Source: Argonema antarcticum A004/B2 (lineage in GTDB: Bacteria; Cyanobacteriota; Cyanobacteriia; Cyanobacteriales; Aerosakkonemataceae). From it: a stretch of DNA of 34,280 nt. Below the pieces are notes generated by a model. It made no database searches. It was not told the DNA's origin and was given only the letters and a program-made list of their open reading frames with translations. The stretch spans positions 1-34,280 of the forward strand of contig NZ_JAIQZN010000044.1 of assembly GCF_023333585.1 (NCBI RefSeq), read 5' to 3'. Of this stretch, positions 1-7,050 are shown piece by piece (positions within the stretch are counted from its first letter, which is position 1; each line of letters opens with the position of its first letter). The translations under genes and the position numbers were made by a program.

Positions 1-62
1 ACCCCAACAACATACCCGCAAAGCAAGTAACTAGCAACTTGAGTTAGATAATCCTTTGCCAT
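1..62 (-). CDS. 5' end of an unidentified gene, cut by the window edge
   Basis: An ATG at 62-60 opens a frame that stays open to the left edge (20 codons, beginning MAKDYLTQVAS). The ATG lies 3 nt after the TAG of the ATPase gene upstream, so the two are probably translationally coupled in one operon. Too little protein is visible to name a family. Stand-alone ATPases of this kind often act with a small effector or nuclease encoded next door, and this gene is the natural candidate for such a partner; that role is inference. Confidence 0.5.
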   Translation of the reverse strand, partial: MAKDYLTQVASYLLCGYVVG

Positions 63-65
63 TCA

Positions 66-1193
66 CTACACGCTGTATGCAGTGAGCCACCCTCGCGCTA
101 TAAGCTCCGAAATGGGAAGCCCTGTATCATTATCGCTGCCGATTCGTTTCACCCGAACTGGGGTATTACTCTGACGATCGAACCAATAGCCTACAGGTGA
201 TGCCAAAAGATAATTAATTAATTCTGGATGATGTGAAATAAGCAAAGCCTGTGTTTTTCGATCGCTACAAAGGTCATAAAGTTTAATCAGCCAAGGTTGG
301 ATTTCTGCTAAAGCCAAAAAATTTTCAGGTTCGTCAATACATAAAGTATAATCCTCAGACTGAGTACAGTATATTAGCGTGTATAAGGCGATCAGCATTC
401 TTTGACCTTCCGATAGCTCCCCAAATCTATATTCTAGATAGTTTCTATTATCACTTTCTCCTGAAAAATACAATTTGAGGAGGCGGTTTTGTTCACCCGC
501 CTCGGCAAACTTGAAATAGGCGAATCCGTCCAAAATTTCTCTTAAAGCATTGGTGAGTTCAAAAATTTTACCTTGATCCTGAGACAGGTAACGATACCAA
601 GAAACAAAGTTTTCCATTTTGGCAGACAAGCGCGTTTCTTCGCGATCGCTGCTATCAGCCATCATAGTAGGAATAATTTGAACGATGATGAACCGTTCCA
701 TGCGCTGTTTGAACCAAGTAAGTTTTGTGTTGTCAGACCTGCCCATAATTAATGGCAGAATTGATTGGAACCAATCAGACGAGTAATTCGGCCCTTCTGA
801 GTAGTTATCTCGGTATAATTGAACCTCTCCTAATTCAAATTTTATTAATGTTTGGCTATCGAACCATAGGCGTTCATGTTGTACGCGGGCACGAATTCCC
901 TCTCTATCTTTATGATGATTGATAGCAAGTTCATATTTATACTTTCCCCCATTACCTTCAATCTCCAACTCGAAGATCTGGATTGGAGATGTCTGCCATC
1001 GCGTACAATCAACCGACTTGAAAATAGCATCAGCCTTGCTGTCACCACTCACAAAAGCTTGTATTTTTCGCAGAACATCGAAAACAGTAGATTTTCCCGC
1101 ACCATTAGGGCCGAGAAATAAATTAATCGCGTCAACAGAAAGATCGAAATTTACAAGACATCGGAAATTATCGATATAGATTCGTTTAAGCAT
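66..1193 (-). CDS. SMC/RecF-like AAA ATPase (AAA_21 type)
   Basis: A 375-residue ABC-fold ATPase of the OLD/RecF-like group of predicted ATPases. The N-terminus (MLKRIYIDNF) is the usual first strand. Walker A is GPNGAGKST at about 28-36, the ABC signature is LSEGQ near 260, Walker B is LCIDEPE near 283, and ISHHPE about 30 residues later is the switch-histidine region. The start at 1193 was chosen because it begins at the conserved first strand and has an AAGGA ribosome site 9 nt upstream; 54 further in-frame codons upstream have no such support. The insert between Walker A and the signature (about 200 residues) is the coiled or arm region and shows no known nuclease motif. The gene is followed at 3 nt by another ORF at the window edge. 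Function is unknown; DNA repair, toxin-like and anti-phage roles are all possible for this family. Confidence 0.85.
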   Translation of the reverse strand: MLKRIYIDNFRCLVNFDLSVDAINLFLGPNGAGKSTVFDVLRKIQAFVSGDSKADAIFKSVDCTRWQTSPIQIFELEIEGNGGKYKYELAINHHKDREGIRARVQHERLWFDSQTLIKFELGEVQLYRDNYSEGPNYSSDWFQSILPLIMGRSDNTKLTWFKQRMERFIIVQIIPTMMADSSDREETRLSAKMENFVSWYRYLSQDQGKIFELTNALREILDGFAYFKFAEAGEQNRLLKLYFSGESDNRNYLEYRFGELSEGQRMLIALYTLIYCTQSEDYTLCIDEPENFLALAEIQPWLIKLYDLCSDRKTQALLISHHPELINYLLASPVGYWFDRQSNTPVRVKRIGSDNDTGLPISELIARGWLTAYSV

Positions 1194-1366
1194 AAAGGTT
1201 TTCCTTGTTTGAGTAGTTGAGGTTTTTAAAACATTTCGCGATTTAGTAACGCCCTTAATTAGTAAATTTATTCTTCTTGATGAGTGATGATAGTGCAGTC
1301 TGATTTTGTCAAAGCTACAGAGTGGAAATGGTGCGTTACTGGTAGCGTAACACACCCGACAATTAC

Positions 1367-1540
1367 TCAGGATTCAGAACTCGAATTTTGCCTCTGGCGC
1401 ATATCTTGAAGAAAAGCTTTTTGATACTTCAAGAAAGAACTATGCGACTCACGAAAACGCAGTTCTCCATCCCGATCGAGGATTTGGCGATATTATTCAG
1501 AGGTAATGTATCGCTTCTGAGAATTCAAGTTTTTTTCCAT
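1367..1540 (-). pseudogene. Small ORF with an in-frame nonsense codon
   Basis: A 58-codon frame starts at an ATG (1540) and ends in TGA at 1367-1369, but is broken by TAA at 1495-1493 (codon 16). The flanking sequence reads RYITSE-stop-YRQILDRDGELRFRE, then a charged, helix-like tail ending QDMRQRQNSSSES. A GAA-to-TAA change (Glu to stop) would explain it. The composition after the stop looks protein-like, but I recognise no family and see no clear ribosome site, so it may be a relic or chance. Confidence 0.3.
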
Positions 1541-1581
1541 AGTTAAAACAGCTTGACAAATTTCCTAGTTTAAGTGCTAAC

Positions 1582-1983
1582 TTACCCCATCAAAATCACG
1601 GTGTCAATCACATGAATAACACCGTTATCGGCTTCGATATCTGGTGCTAGAACCGTGGCATTTTTTACCTCAAAACCATCAGCGCAATCAATCTTGATAG
1701 GTGAACCTTCAACGGAAATGACAGAATCAACTTTAGCTAGATCTGTTTTCATCAATTTACCAGAAACGACATGATAGGTTAAAATCCTTGCGAGCTGGGG
1801 GATATTCTGCAATAGCGTTTGTATAGTTCCCGGTGGCAGCTTGGCAAAGGCGTCGTCATTCGGAGCAAAGACGGTGAATGGGCCAGGACTTTTGAGCGTA
1901 TCCACTAAACCAGCGGCTTGGACAGCTGCGACCAAAGTCTTGAAAGAACCAGCATCGACCGCAATATCAACAATGTCAGGCAT
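1582..1983 (-). CDS. Fasciclin (FAS1) domain protein
   Basis: A single-domain, 133-residue fasciclin protein. The H1 region ([13 protein letters not shown], about 34-46), the YH pair (70-71) and the H2 region ([12 protein letters not shown], about 119-130) are all present and in the usual order. It starts directly with the domain ([12 protein letters not shown]) and has no signal peptide, as in many short cyanobacterial FAS1 proteins. FAS1 domains mediate cell adhesion or matrix contacts; the role of cytosolic-looking cyanobacterial versions is unknown. It is divergent from the histidine kinase at 2282, with a 298-nt gap that contains a HIP1 site near 2043. A relic of another FAS1 gene lies at 6292-6378. 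Confidence 0.9.
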   Translation of the reverse strand: MPDIVDIAVDAGSFKTLVAAVQAAGLVDTLKSPGPFTVFAPNDDAFAKLPPGTIQTLLQNIPQLARILTYHVVSGKLMKTDLAKVDSVISVEGSPIKIDCADGFEVKNATVLAPDIEADNGVIHVIDTVILMG

Positions 1984-2281
1984 ATATCTTAGTTGATTTT
2001 TTGGGAAATTGAGTATCGGGGTAGTGTTTCCATATACTATACGCGATCGCTACCCCTATTTGTCATATAATAAGAAGTACGCAAACTACAGCTTATCCTG
2101 GCTTTGTTAACTTATATAACAAAGTTAAAGGGTTAAAAATATCCCGGCAAACTCTAAAATTGTTCGCGCTCGATATCATGCCTAGTTTCTATATGTTTAC
2201 CAAAATACATAAATTGTGTTTTGCTTGCACTAGATAGACTGAAACATTTTAATACAAAAGAAACCAAAGGAGAACAAGTTA

Positions 2282-4297
2282 ATGAAAAAGTTATTGTCAA
2301 GCAATAAAGTGAAAGAAGTTACGGCCCAAGAGGAGAAAGTACAGGACACAATGCTATTGCGTCCATCTGAGCGAGATAATGCGCGATCGCACCTATTGAC
2401 TATGGGCGCAGAAGTCGCAGTAGCCTTGGTAAAAGGCGGGACTTTAGCCGATATTCTCCAAGTTTGTGCCCAGACTATAGCACACTACTTGGATACAAAT
2501 AATGTGTGTATTTGGACTTTTGACGAAAGGACAAATCTGCTCACAATGGGGGCATTTGCAGGACAGGATATTTATAGGGCTAGCTTGCCTAAGTGTATAT
2601 TTTGGCAGCAAGATGAAGTAGAAAGTATGAAAATTAAATTAATACCTTTTCCGTTCAGAAATGCGCCTTTTAGCTGCCGAATATATACTCTAATTGTAGA
2701 AGAAAATTTAGTCGGGGTGATGGAAGTATTCGGCTGTAAATCTTTCACAGAAACAGATGACCTTATATTTGGTTGGATTGCAAATAATATGGCCTTGGGA
2801 ATCGAGCGTATTTTGACGCGGGAAGCACTGAAAAACCGTCGAGAATCTCTGCTGCTTCATCTAGCAAGCCAACTGCGGAATACTCTCGATTTAAATAGTA
2901 TATTGGAAATTGCTGTTAATGAAGTACGTAACTTATTACAAATTGATAGATGCCATTTTTTATGGTGTTTTCCGCATCTCCCGAATCCAAGGTTTACTAT
3001 TACTCATGAAGCGCAAGAGCATAACCTGCCGAGTTTATTAGGCGATTTTCCAGCAGATAGGAGTAATGCCTTGGTAAACAAAATATGTAATTTGGAAATC
3101 ATTCGTATACAGGACGTAGCTAAGGAATCTCGCTTAGATATTGAAACGCAAGAGATGTTAACCAACTGGGGTATTACTGCTCAACTTGTGCTACCAGTTG
3201 AGACTCATTCCCGTCAGTTCGGAGCGATCGTCTGTAGCCATTGTAATGGTTCTCGTTTTTGGAGCGATAGTGAAGTTGAACTGCTGCAAGCTGTGTGCGA
3301 CCAAGTGGCGAGTGCGATCGATCAAGCTGAATTTTATGCCCAAAATCGCGCTAGTACCTTAGCTGCACAAGCTCAAGCTCAACAGTTGAGTGCAGCTTTA
3401 CATAAGTTACAGCACACGCAAGCTCAACTTGTGCAACAAGAAAAAATGTCTAGCTTAGGGCAAATGGTGGCAGGAATTGCTCATGAAATCAACAACCCAG
3501 TTAACTTTATCAATGGCAATCTAATCCACACTAGCGACTACATAGAAGAGTTGCTGGAGTTATTACATCTCTATGAGGAATCTTATCCCAATCCAGTGCC
3601 CGCCATTCGAGATAAGATGGAAACAACTGACTGGGAATTTATAGCCTCGGATTTGCCCAAAGTCTTGTCTTCGATGAAGATAGGGGCCGATCGCATTAGT
3701 CAAATTGTGTTATCGCTGCGGAATTTTTCTCGCCTCGATCAAGCCGAAATGAAGGCAGTGGACATTCATGAGGGAATTGATAACACCCTGATGATTTTAG
3801 CAAGTCGCTTAAAAGGTAGCGGTAAAAAACTCCCTGTTAAAGTGATTAAAAAATACGGTAACTTGCCTCGTGTGGAGTGTTATGCCGGACAGCTAAATCA
3901 GGTATTTATGAATATACTCGCCAATGCGATCGATGCTTTTTCAGAGCCAGAGGGCCAGAGTGGCAGAGGGGCAGAGGAAAAATCTCTAATCCAAAATCCA
4001 CAAATTCGTATTTGCACTGAAATGGTGGACGGCGATAAGCTGGCGATCCGAATTAAAGATAATGGATCGGGAATGACGGAAGAGGTGAAAAAGCGGTTGT
4101 TCGATCCGTTCTTTACTACAAAACCAGTGGGTAAAGGAACGGGACTGGGGCTATCGATTAGCTATCAAATTGTAGTAGAGAAGCATGGGGGAACGATCGA
4201 GTGTGTGTCAGAACTGGGAAAAGGATCTGAATTTTTGCTTCAAATACCCATCAAGGCTATTCAAAATAAATTTTATAGCAACCGCCAAGGCGGTTAG
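2282..4297 (+). CDS. GAF-GAF sensor histidine kinase
   Basis: A 671-residue soluble orphan kinase. There are two GAF-like sensor domains (about 35-185 and 190-350), a Gln-rich coiled-coil linker (about 355-385), a HisKA domain with phospho-His401 in GIAHEINNPVNF, and a HATPase_c domain with N box near 540-553 (NILANAIDAF), G1 DNGSGM near 593 and GKGTGLGLS near 620. No transmembrane segment and no receiver domain is present, and no response regulator is adjacent. The second GAF lacks a convincing bilin-binding Cys-His motif, so it is probably not a photoreceptor. The ATG follows AAAGGAG at 2266-2272. The last residues (SNRQGG) and the stop come from an AACCGCC hairpin repeat, so the original C-terminus was probably different. 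Confidence 0.9.
   Translation: MKKLLSSNKVKEVTAQEEKVQDTMLLRPSERDNARSHLLTMGAEVAVALVKGGTLADILQVCAQTIAHYLDTNNVCIWTFDERTNLLTMGAFAGQDIYRASLPKCIFWQQDEVESMKIKLIPFPFRNAPFSCRIYTLIVEENLVGVMEVFGCKSFTETDDLIFGWIANNMALGIERILTREALKNRRESLLLHLASQLRNTLDLNSILEIAVNEVRNLLQIDRCHFLWCFPHLPNPRFTITHEAQEHNLPSLLGDFPADRSNALVNKICNLEIIRIQDVAKESRLDIETQEMLTNWGITAQLVLPVETHSRQFGAIVCSHCNGSRFWSDSEVELLQAVCDQVASAIDQAEFYAQNRASTLAAQAQAQQLSAALHKLQHTQAQLVQQEKMSSLGQMVAGIAHEINNPVNFINGNLIHTSDYIEELLELLHLYEESYPNPVPAIRDKMETTDWEFIASDLPKVLSSMKIGADRISQIVLSLRNFSRLDQAEMKAVDIHEGIDNTLMILASRLKGSGKKLPVKVIKKYGNLPRVECYAGQLNQVFMNILANAIDAFSEPEGQSGRGAEEKSLIQNPQIRICTEMVDGDKLAIRIKDNGSGMTEEVKKRLFDPFFTTKPVGKGTGLGLSISYQIVVEKHGGTIECVSELGKGSEFLLQIPIKAIQNKFYSNRQGG
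4278..4297 (+). repeat. AACCGCC/GGCGGTT hairpin repeat, copy 1
   Basis: The arms 4280-4286 and 4289-4295 pair perfectly around AA. The same core with its flank TATAGC and trailing TTA recurs at 6512-6527 (loop CT). It encodes the end of the kinase and contains its stop codon. This type of short dispersed palindrome is common in filamentous cyanobacteria. Confidence 0.7.
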
Positions 4298-4360
4298 GGC
4301 AACTCCAACTCTTACTTCTGGTTCATAATCCCTTACTTCGTCAAGCTTTTCCCTCTTCCC

Positions 4361-4399
4361 TAGCCCCTAGCCCCTAGCCCCTAGCCCCTAGCCCCTAGC
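4361..4399 (+). repeat. STRR heptamer array (TAGCCCC)n
   Basis: Five perfect tandem TAGCCCC units (4361-4395) plus a partial unit. Shorter runs of the same heptamer occur at 6576-6593 and 15160-15170. It is followed by AT-rich repeats of AAATCTA type. No ORF crosses it. Confidence 0.9.
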
Positions 4400-4444
4400 T
4401 ATAAATCTAAAATCTAAAATTTTAAATTTTTTGATGCCCAATTA

Positions 4445-4482
4445 AAAAGACATCCCACGTCTTTAGGGGTGGGATGTCTTTT
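4445..4482 (-). terminator. Rho-independent terminator of the RNA-binding protein gene
   Basis: The arms 4445-4458 and 4469-4482 pair over 14 bp. Read on the minus strand, the stem ends in a run of T (TCTTTTTAAT), the expected layout of an intrinsic terminator 18 nt after the stop codon. On the plus strand it could also serve the kinase transcript, since the stem ends in TTTT there too. Confidence 0.8.
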
Positions 4483-4499
4483 GCAGAGCCTTTGAGAGC

Positions 4500-4820
4500 T
4501 TAGTAGCGCCGCCCGCCGCCGCCGCCGCCGCCGCCGCCCTTATTTCCCCAGCTTCCTCCACCAGAAGAACCTCTTTCCTCACGAGGTTTTGCCTTATTCA
4601 CCTTCAGGTCGCGACCCATCCATTCAGCACCGTCAAGGGCTTCAATGGCAGCAGTTTCTTCCGCTTCTGTACCCATTTCGATAAAGGCAAATCCACGCAG
4701 ACGACCTGTTTCGCGGTCTGTAGGCAACTGAACTCGCTTGACCGTACCGTACTCCGCAAAGGTTGTATTCAGGTCATCCTGGGTGACCTCGTAGGATAGA
4801 TTGCCGACATAGATTGACAT
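4500..4820 (-). CDS. RNA-binding protein, single RRM with Gly-rich tail (Rbp family)
   Basis: A 106-residue protein with one RRM: RNP2 is IYVGNL (3-8) and RNP1 is RGFAFIEM. A tail of nine glycines then RRY follows, as in cyanobacterial RbpA-type cold-responsive proteins. The start MSIYVGNL was chosen because it is the family N-terminus and has CGGAGA about 8 nt upstream; the 32 codons available upstream are unlike the family. The Gly run is encoded by eight identical GGC codons (4515-4538), a trinucleotide repeat open to slippage. The 475-nt divergent gap before the sigma gene leaves room for the long regulatory 5' leader known for some rbp genes. Such proteins bind U-rich RNA and affect mRNA stability and localisation. 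Confidence 0.93.
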   Translation of the reverse strand: MSIYVGNLSYEVTQDDLNTTFAEYGTVKRVQLPTDRETGRLRGFAFIEMGTEAEETAAIEALDGAEWMGRDLKVNKAKPREERGSSGGGSWGNKGGGGGGGGGRRY

Positions 4821-5295
4821 GAAATAGTCTCCGAGAATCATAGAGTGTAGAGAGTTAGATTCGGAGAAACGCTTGACAAACGAATTACACAGCCGAAAAT
4901 AATCCTTAATAGACATACTAGCATAATATTATGGAAAATACCTTAAAAATAATCAATTCGCTCAAAAGCTTATGGCAGAACGCTCATAGCTGTATGCCGA
5001 TCGACAAATAACGATATTGATTGACTCTCAAGGCACAACATTTTTGTTCATCGTCCATAATGAAAGTACCTATTCAGCCAACCAGTTCAGTAGGTTAAGC
5101 TGAATCTTCAAACCTTCAGCCCTTACAGTTTAGTACACTTTTCAAAGAAAATGAAGAGAATTATGGTACTCAAACATATTTATTCGTTCTGTACTCATAC
5201 TTCACGGCCCAGGCGGCGATCGCAAAGTCAACCCTAATCAATCTTGACGATTCGAGGCAGGAGCCACCCATTTCAACGCATTCAATACTAAATTT
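4821..5295. other. Divergent intergenic region between rbp-type gene and sigma factor gene
   Basis: 475 nt without a credible gene. It must hold the promoters of both flanking genes. A HIP1-like CGATCGC occurs near 5218. I see no convincing -10/-35 pair and no good ribosome site just before the sigma ATG at 5296; the GGCAGGAG at 5256-5263 is too far away. Confidence 0.5.
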
Positions 5296-6279
5296 ATGTC
5301 TATTTCTGCAACTTCAATACACCGGGCTCAACCCAACTTCAGTACGGATATGGTGCGAACCTACCTACTCGAAATTGGTCGAATCCCCTTATTGACCAAG
5401 GAGCAAGAAGTCATATATGGCAAGCAAGTTCAGCAGATGATGGCTCTATATGACGGTAAAAAAGCGCTCGCACAGAGCTTAGGTTGCGAGCCAAGTGTTG
5501 AAGAGTGGGCACTGCAAGCCGATCTGGAGCAGGCCGAGATGAACTCTGTTTTGGCGAAGGGGCAACAAGCAAAGCAAAAGATGATTGAGGCCAACTTACG
5601 TCTGGTGGTTTCCATCGCAAAGAAATATCAGAAGCGCGGCGTTGAATTTTTGGACTTGATTCAGGAAGGAACCCTTGGTCTGGAGCGCGGTGTAGAGAAA
5701 TTTGACCCCAAACAAGGCTACAAGTTGTCCACCTATGTTTACTGGTGGATTCGCCAAGGGATGACCAGAGCGATTTCCCAGCAAGGTCGCACCATTCGTC
5801 TCCCCAGTCACATTTATGAAAGCATCGCTAAAATCAAGAAGATTCAAAGGCAACTTTTTCATCAATTGGGTCGTAATGGGACCCCAGCAGAGATTGCACA
5901 AGTCTTGGAGTTAGAAACCTCCGAAGTTAGGAAATTATTGCTGCTAGCCCGACGACCTTTTTCTTTAGATTTACGAGTGGGAGAAAATCAGGACACAGAA
6001 TTTATTGATATGCTGCAAGATGAGAGTCCTTCGCCAGAGGAGTATATGATGGGCGAAGCGTTGCGTCATGATGTTCAGAAATTGTTAGCAGAATTGTCTT
6101 CTCGACAGCGGGAAGTTATGATCCTACGCTTCGGGTTGGAAAACAACCAAGCGCAAAGTTTGCAAGAAATTGGCGAACTGCTTGGTCTGAGTCGCGAACG
6201 GGTTCGTCAGATTGAGATACAAGCCTTAGCTAATCTGCGTCGCCATAGGAATAAGGTGCGCGAGTACCTTGTAATTTGA
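5296..6279 (+). CDS. Group 2 sigma-70 factor (RpoD/SigA-like)
   Basis: A 327-residue sigma factor lacking region 1.1, typical of cyanobacterial group 2 (SigB/C/D/E-like) factors. Region 1.2 starts at TDMVRTYLLEIGRIPLL (17-33). Region 2 runs from about 97 to 165, with DLIQEGTLGLERGVEKFDP (120-138), the core-binding and -10 recognition part, and STYVYWWIRQ (145-154). Region 4.2 carries LGLSRERVRQIEIQAL (296-311), the -35 binding helix-turn-helix. These factors direct core RNA polymerase to stress, nitrogen or dark-responsive promoters; which one this is cannot be told without a tree. Codon 18 (ATG 5347) is an alternative start, but it would leave out the residues before region 1.2. In the same frame, right after the TGA, lies a fasciclin tail. 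Confidence 0.92.
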   Translation: MSISATSIHRAQPNFSTDMVRTYLLEIGRIPLLTKEQEVIYGKQVQQMMALYDGKKALAQSLGCEPSVEEWALQADLEQAEMNSVLAKGQQAKQKMIEANLRLVVSIAKKYQKRGVEFLDLIQEGTLGLERGVEKFDPKQGYKLSTYVYWWIRQGMTRAISQQGRTIRLPSHIYESIAKIKKIQRQLFHQLGRNGTPAEIAQVLELETSEVRKLLLLARRPFSLDLRVGENQDTEFIDMLQDESPSPEEYMMGEALRHDVQKLLAELSSRQREVMILRFGLENNQAQSLQEIGELLGLSRERVRQIEIQALANLRRHRNKVREYLVI

Positions 6280-6291
6280 TCTTTACCGCTG

Positions 6292-6378
6292 AATAATGAT
6301 TCTAAAGTTTCAACAGCAGATGTTGCTGCTGATAACGGTGTCATCCACATCATTGACACAGTATTGATTCCTGCGTAA
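6292..6378 (+). pseudogene. C-terminal remnant of a fasciclin gene
   Basis: 28 codons then TAA, reading NNDSKVSTADVAADNG followed by VIHIIDTVLIPA, which is the H2 end of a FAS1 domain. No start and no N-terminal domain is present; upstream is the sigma factor, whose TGA at 6277-6279 is in this same frame. It is close to, but not a copy of, the end of the FAS1 gene at 1582-1983 ([12 protein letters not shown]). The rest of the gene was probably lost by deletion. Confidence 0.75.
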
Positions 6379-6433
6379 GCAAACACTTAGATAGCTAATA
6401 CTAAGTAGGTGGACTTAAATAAACTGAACACCC

Positions 6434-6480
6434 AGAAACCGGGTTTCTCCAAGAAACCCGGTTTCTAAGGGCCTGCCCTT
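6434..6480. repeat. Two adjacent hairpins (AGAAACCGGGTTTCT type and AAGGGC/GCCCTT)
   Basis: The segments 6434-6448 and 6452-6466 are perfect reverse complements with a 3-nt loop, and each 15-mer is itself nearly palindromic. Directly behind, 6467-6472 and 6475-6480 form a second short stem, followed by TTTTA. The first is a dispersed cyanobacterial palindrome type; the pair could act as a terminator for the sigma gene. Confidence 0.65.
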
Positions 6481-6507
6481 TTATGTTTAATTATGCCCAC
6501 CTTGGTA

Positions 6508-6530
6508 TAGCAACCGCCCTGGCGGTTAAG
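6508..6530. repeat. AACCGCC/GGCGGTT hairpin repeat, copy 2
   Basis: The arms 6512-6518 and 6521-6527 pair perfectly around CT, within the same flanking context (TATAGC ... TTA) as the copy at 4278. A short TAGCCCC run follows at 6576-6593. Confidence 0.7.
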
Positions 6531-6575
6531 ACATTCTTAATTCCACCAAACCCTTGATTCTCAACCCTTCTTCCC

Positions 6576-6593
6576 TAGCCCCTAGCCCCTAGC
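6576..6593 (+). repeat. Short STRR run (TAGCCCC)
   Basis: Two perfect TAGCCCC units plus TAGC. It is the same heptamer as the array at 4361-4399 and the fragment over the cheB stop. The remaining 6594-6834 is AT-rich leader without a recognisable gene. Confidence 0.8.
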
Positions 6594-6834
6594 TATATCA
6601 CCCAGTTTTTCACTAGCGCGTGCAGAATTTGCTGTCTGTTGAGCAGCTTTTAAAAGGTATTTATATTGATAGATGGAAAGATTTTCAAATTTAAATATAT
6701 TTGATTCAGTAGGCTAATTTTTTTATAAATACTAAATAAGCCAACAATGCCTCGTCTTTAACTTCTCTTGGCTACGAGAAGCTAGAGATGCCGGACGCAG
6801 TTTGTTTAACTACCTTTGAATAAGGAGAAAGTGT

Positions 6835-7008
6835 ATGCCAAGACTTATTGGAAAACGTTCTAATGCTAACCCAGTTATAGCTCTAGTGTTTATGTTCGCG
6901 ATCGGTACAGGTGTGTCGCTGGAGTATTTTGGCTATATGAATTTGGTTCCAGGCTTTGGTCGAGACGTTCAATATACCAGTCAGCAAGGTCATTTCTGGA
7001 AAAAGTAG
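6835..7008 (+). CDS. Small single-span membrane protein
   Basis: A 57-residue ORF with a strong ribosome site (AAGGAGA at 6822-6828). It starts MPRLIGKRSNANPV and continues into one hydrophobic segment of about 20-25 residues (about 13-38: VIALVFMFAIGTGVSLEYF). A polar tail ends FWKK. The gene lies 42 nt upstream of the PRC-barrel gene on the same strand, so the two are probably cotranscribed. I do not recognise a family. The good start signal and protein-like composition make it likely to be real despite its size. Confidence 0.75.
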   Translation: MPRLIGKRSNANPVIALVFMFAIGTGVSLEYFGYMNLVPGFGRDVQYTSQQGHFWKK

Positions 7009-7050
7009 GATTGGCGGATTTATTCAAAAAAATTGATTTAAGAGGCAGAC

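Noticed and set aside
1194-1355. N-terminal extension of the ATPase to 1355
   Set aside because: The added 54 residues are unlike the family, and the conserved first strand begins at the ATG at 1193 with a ribosome site.
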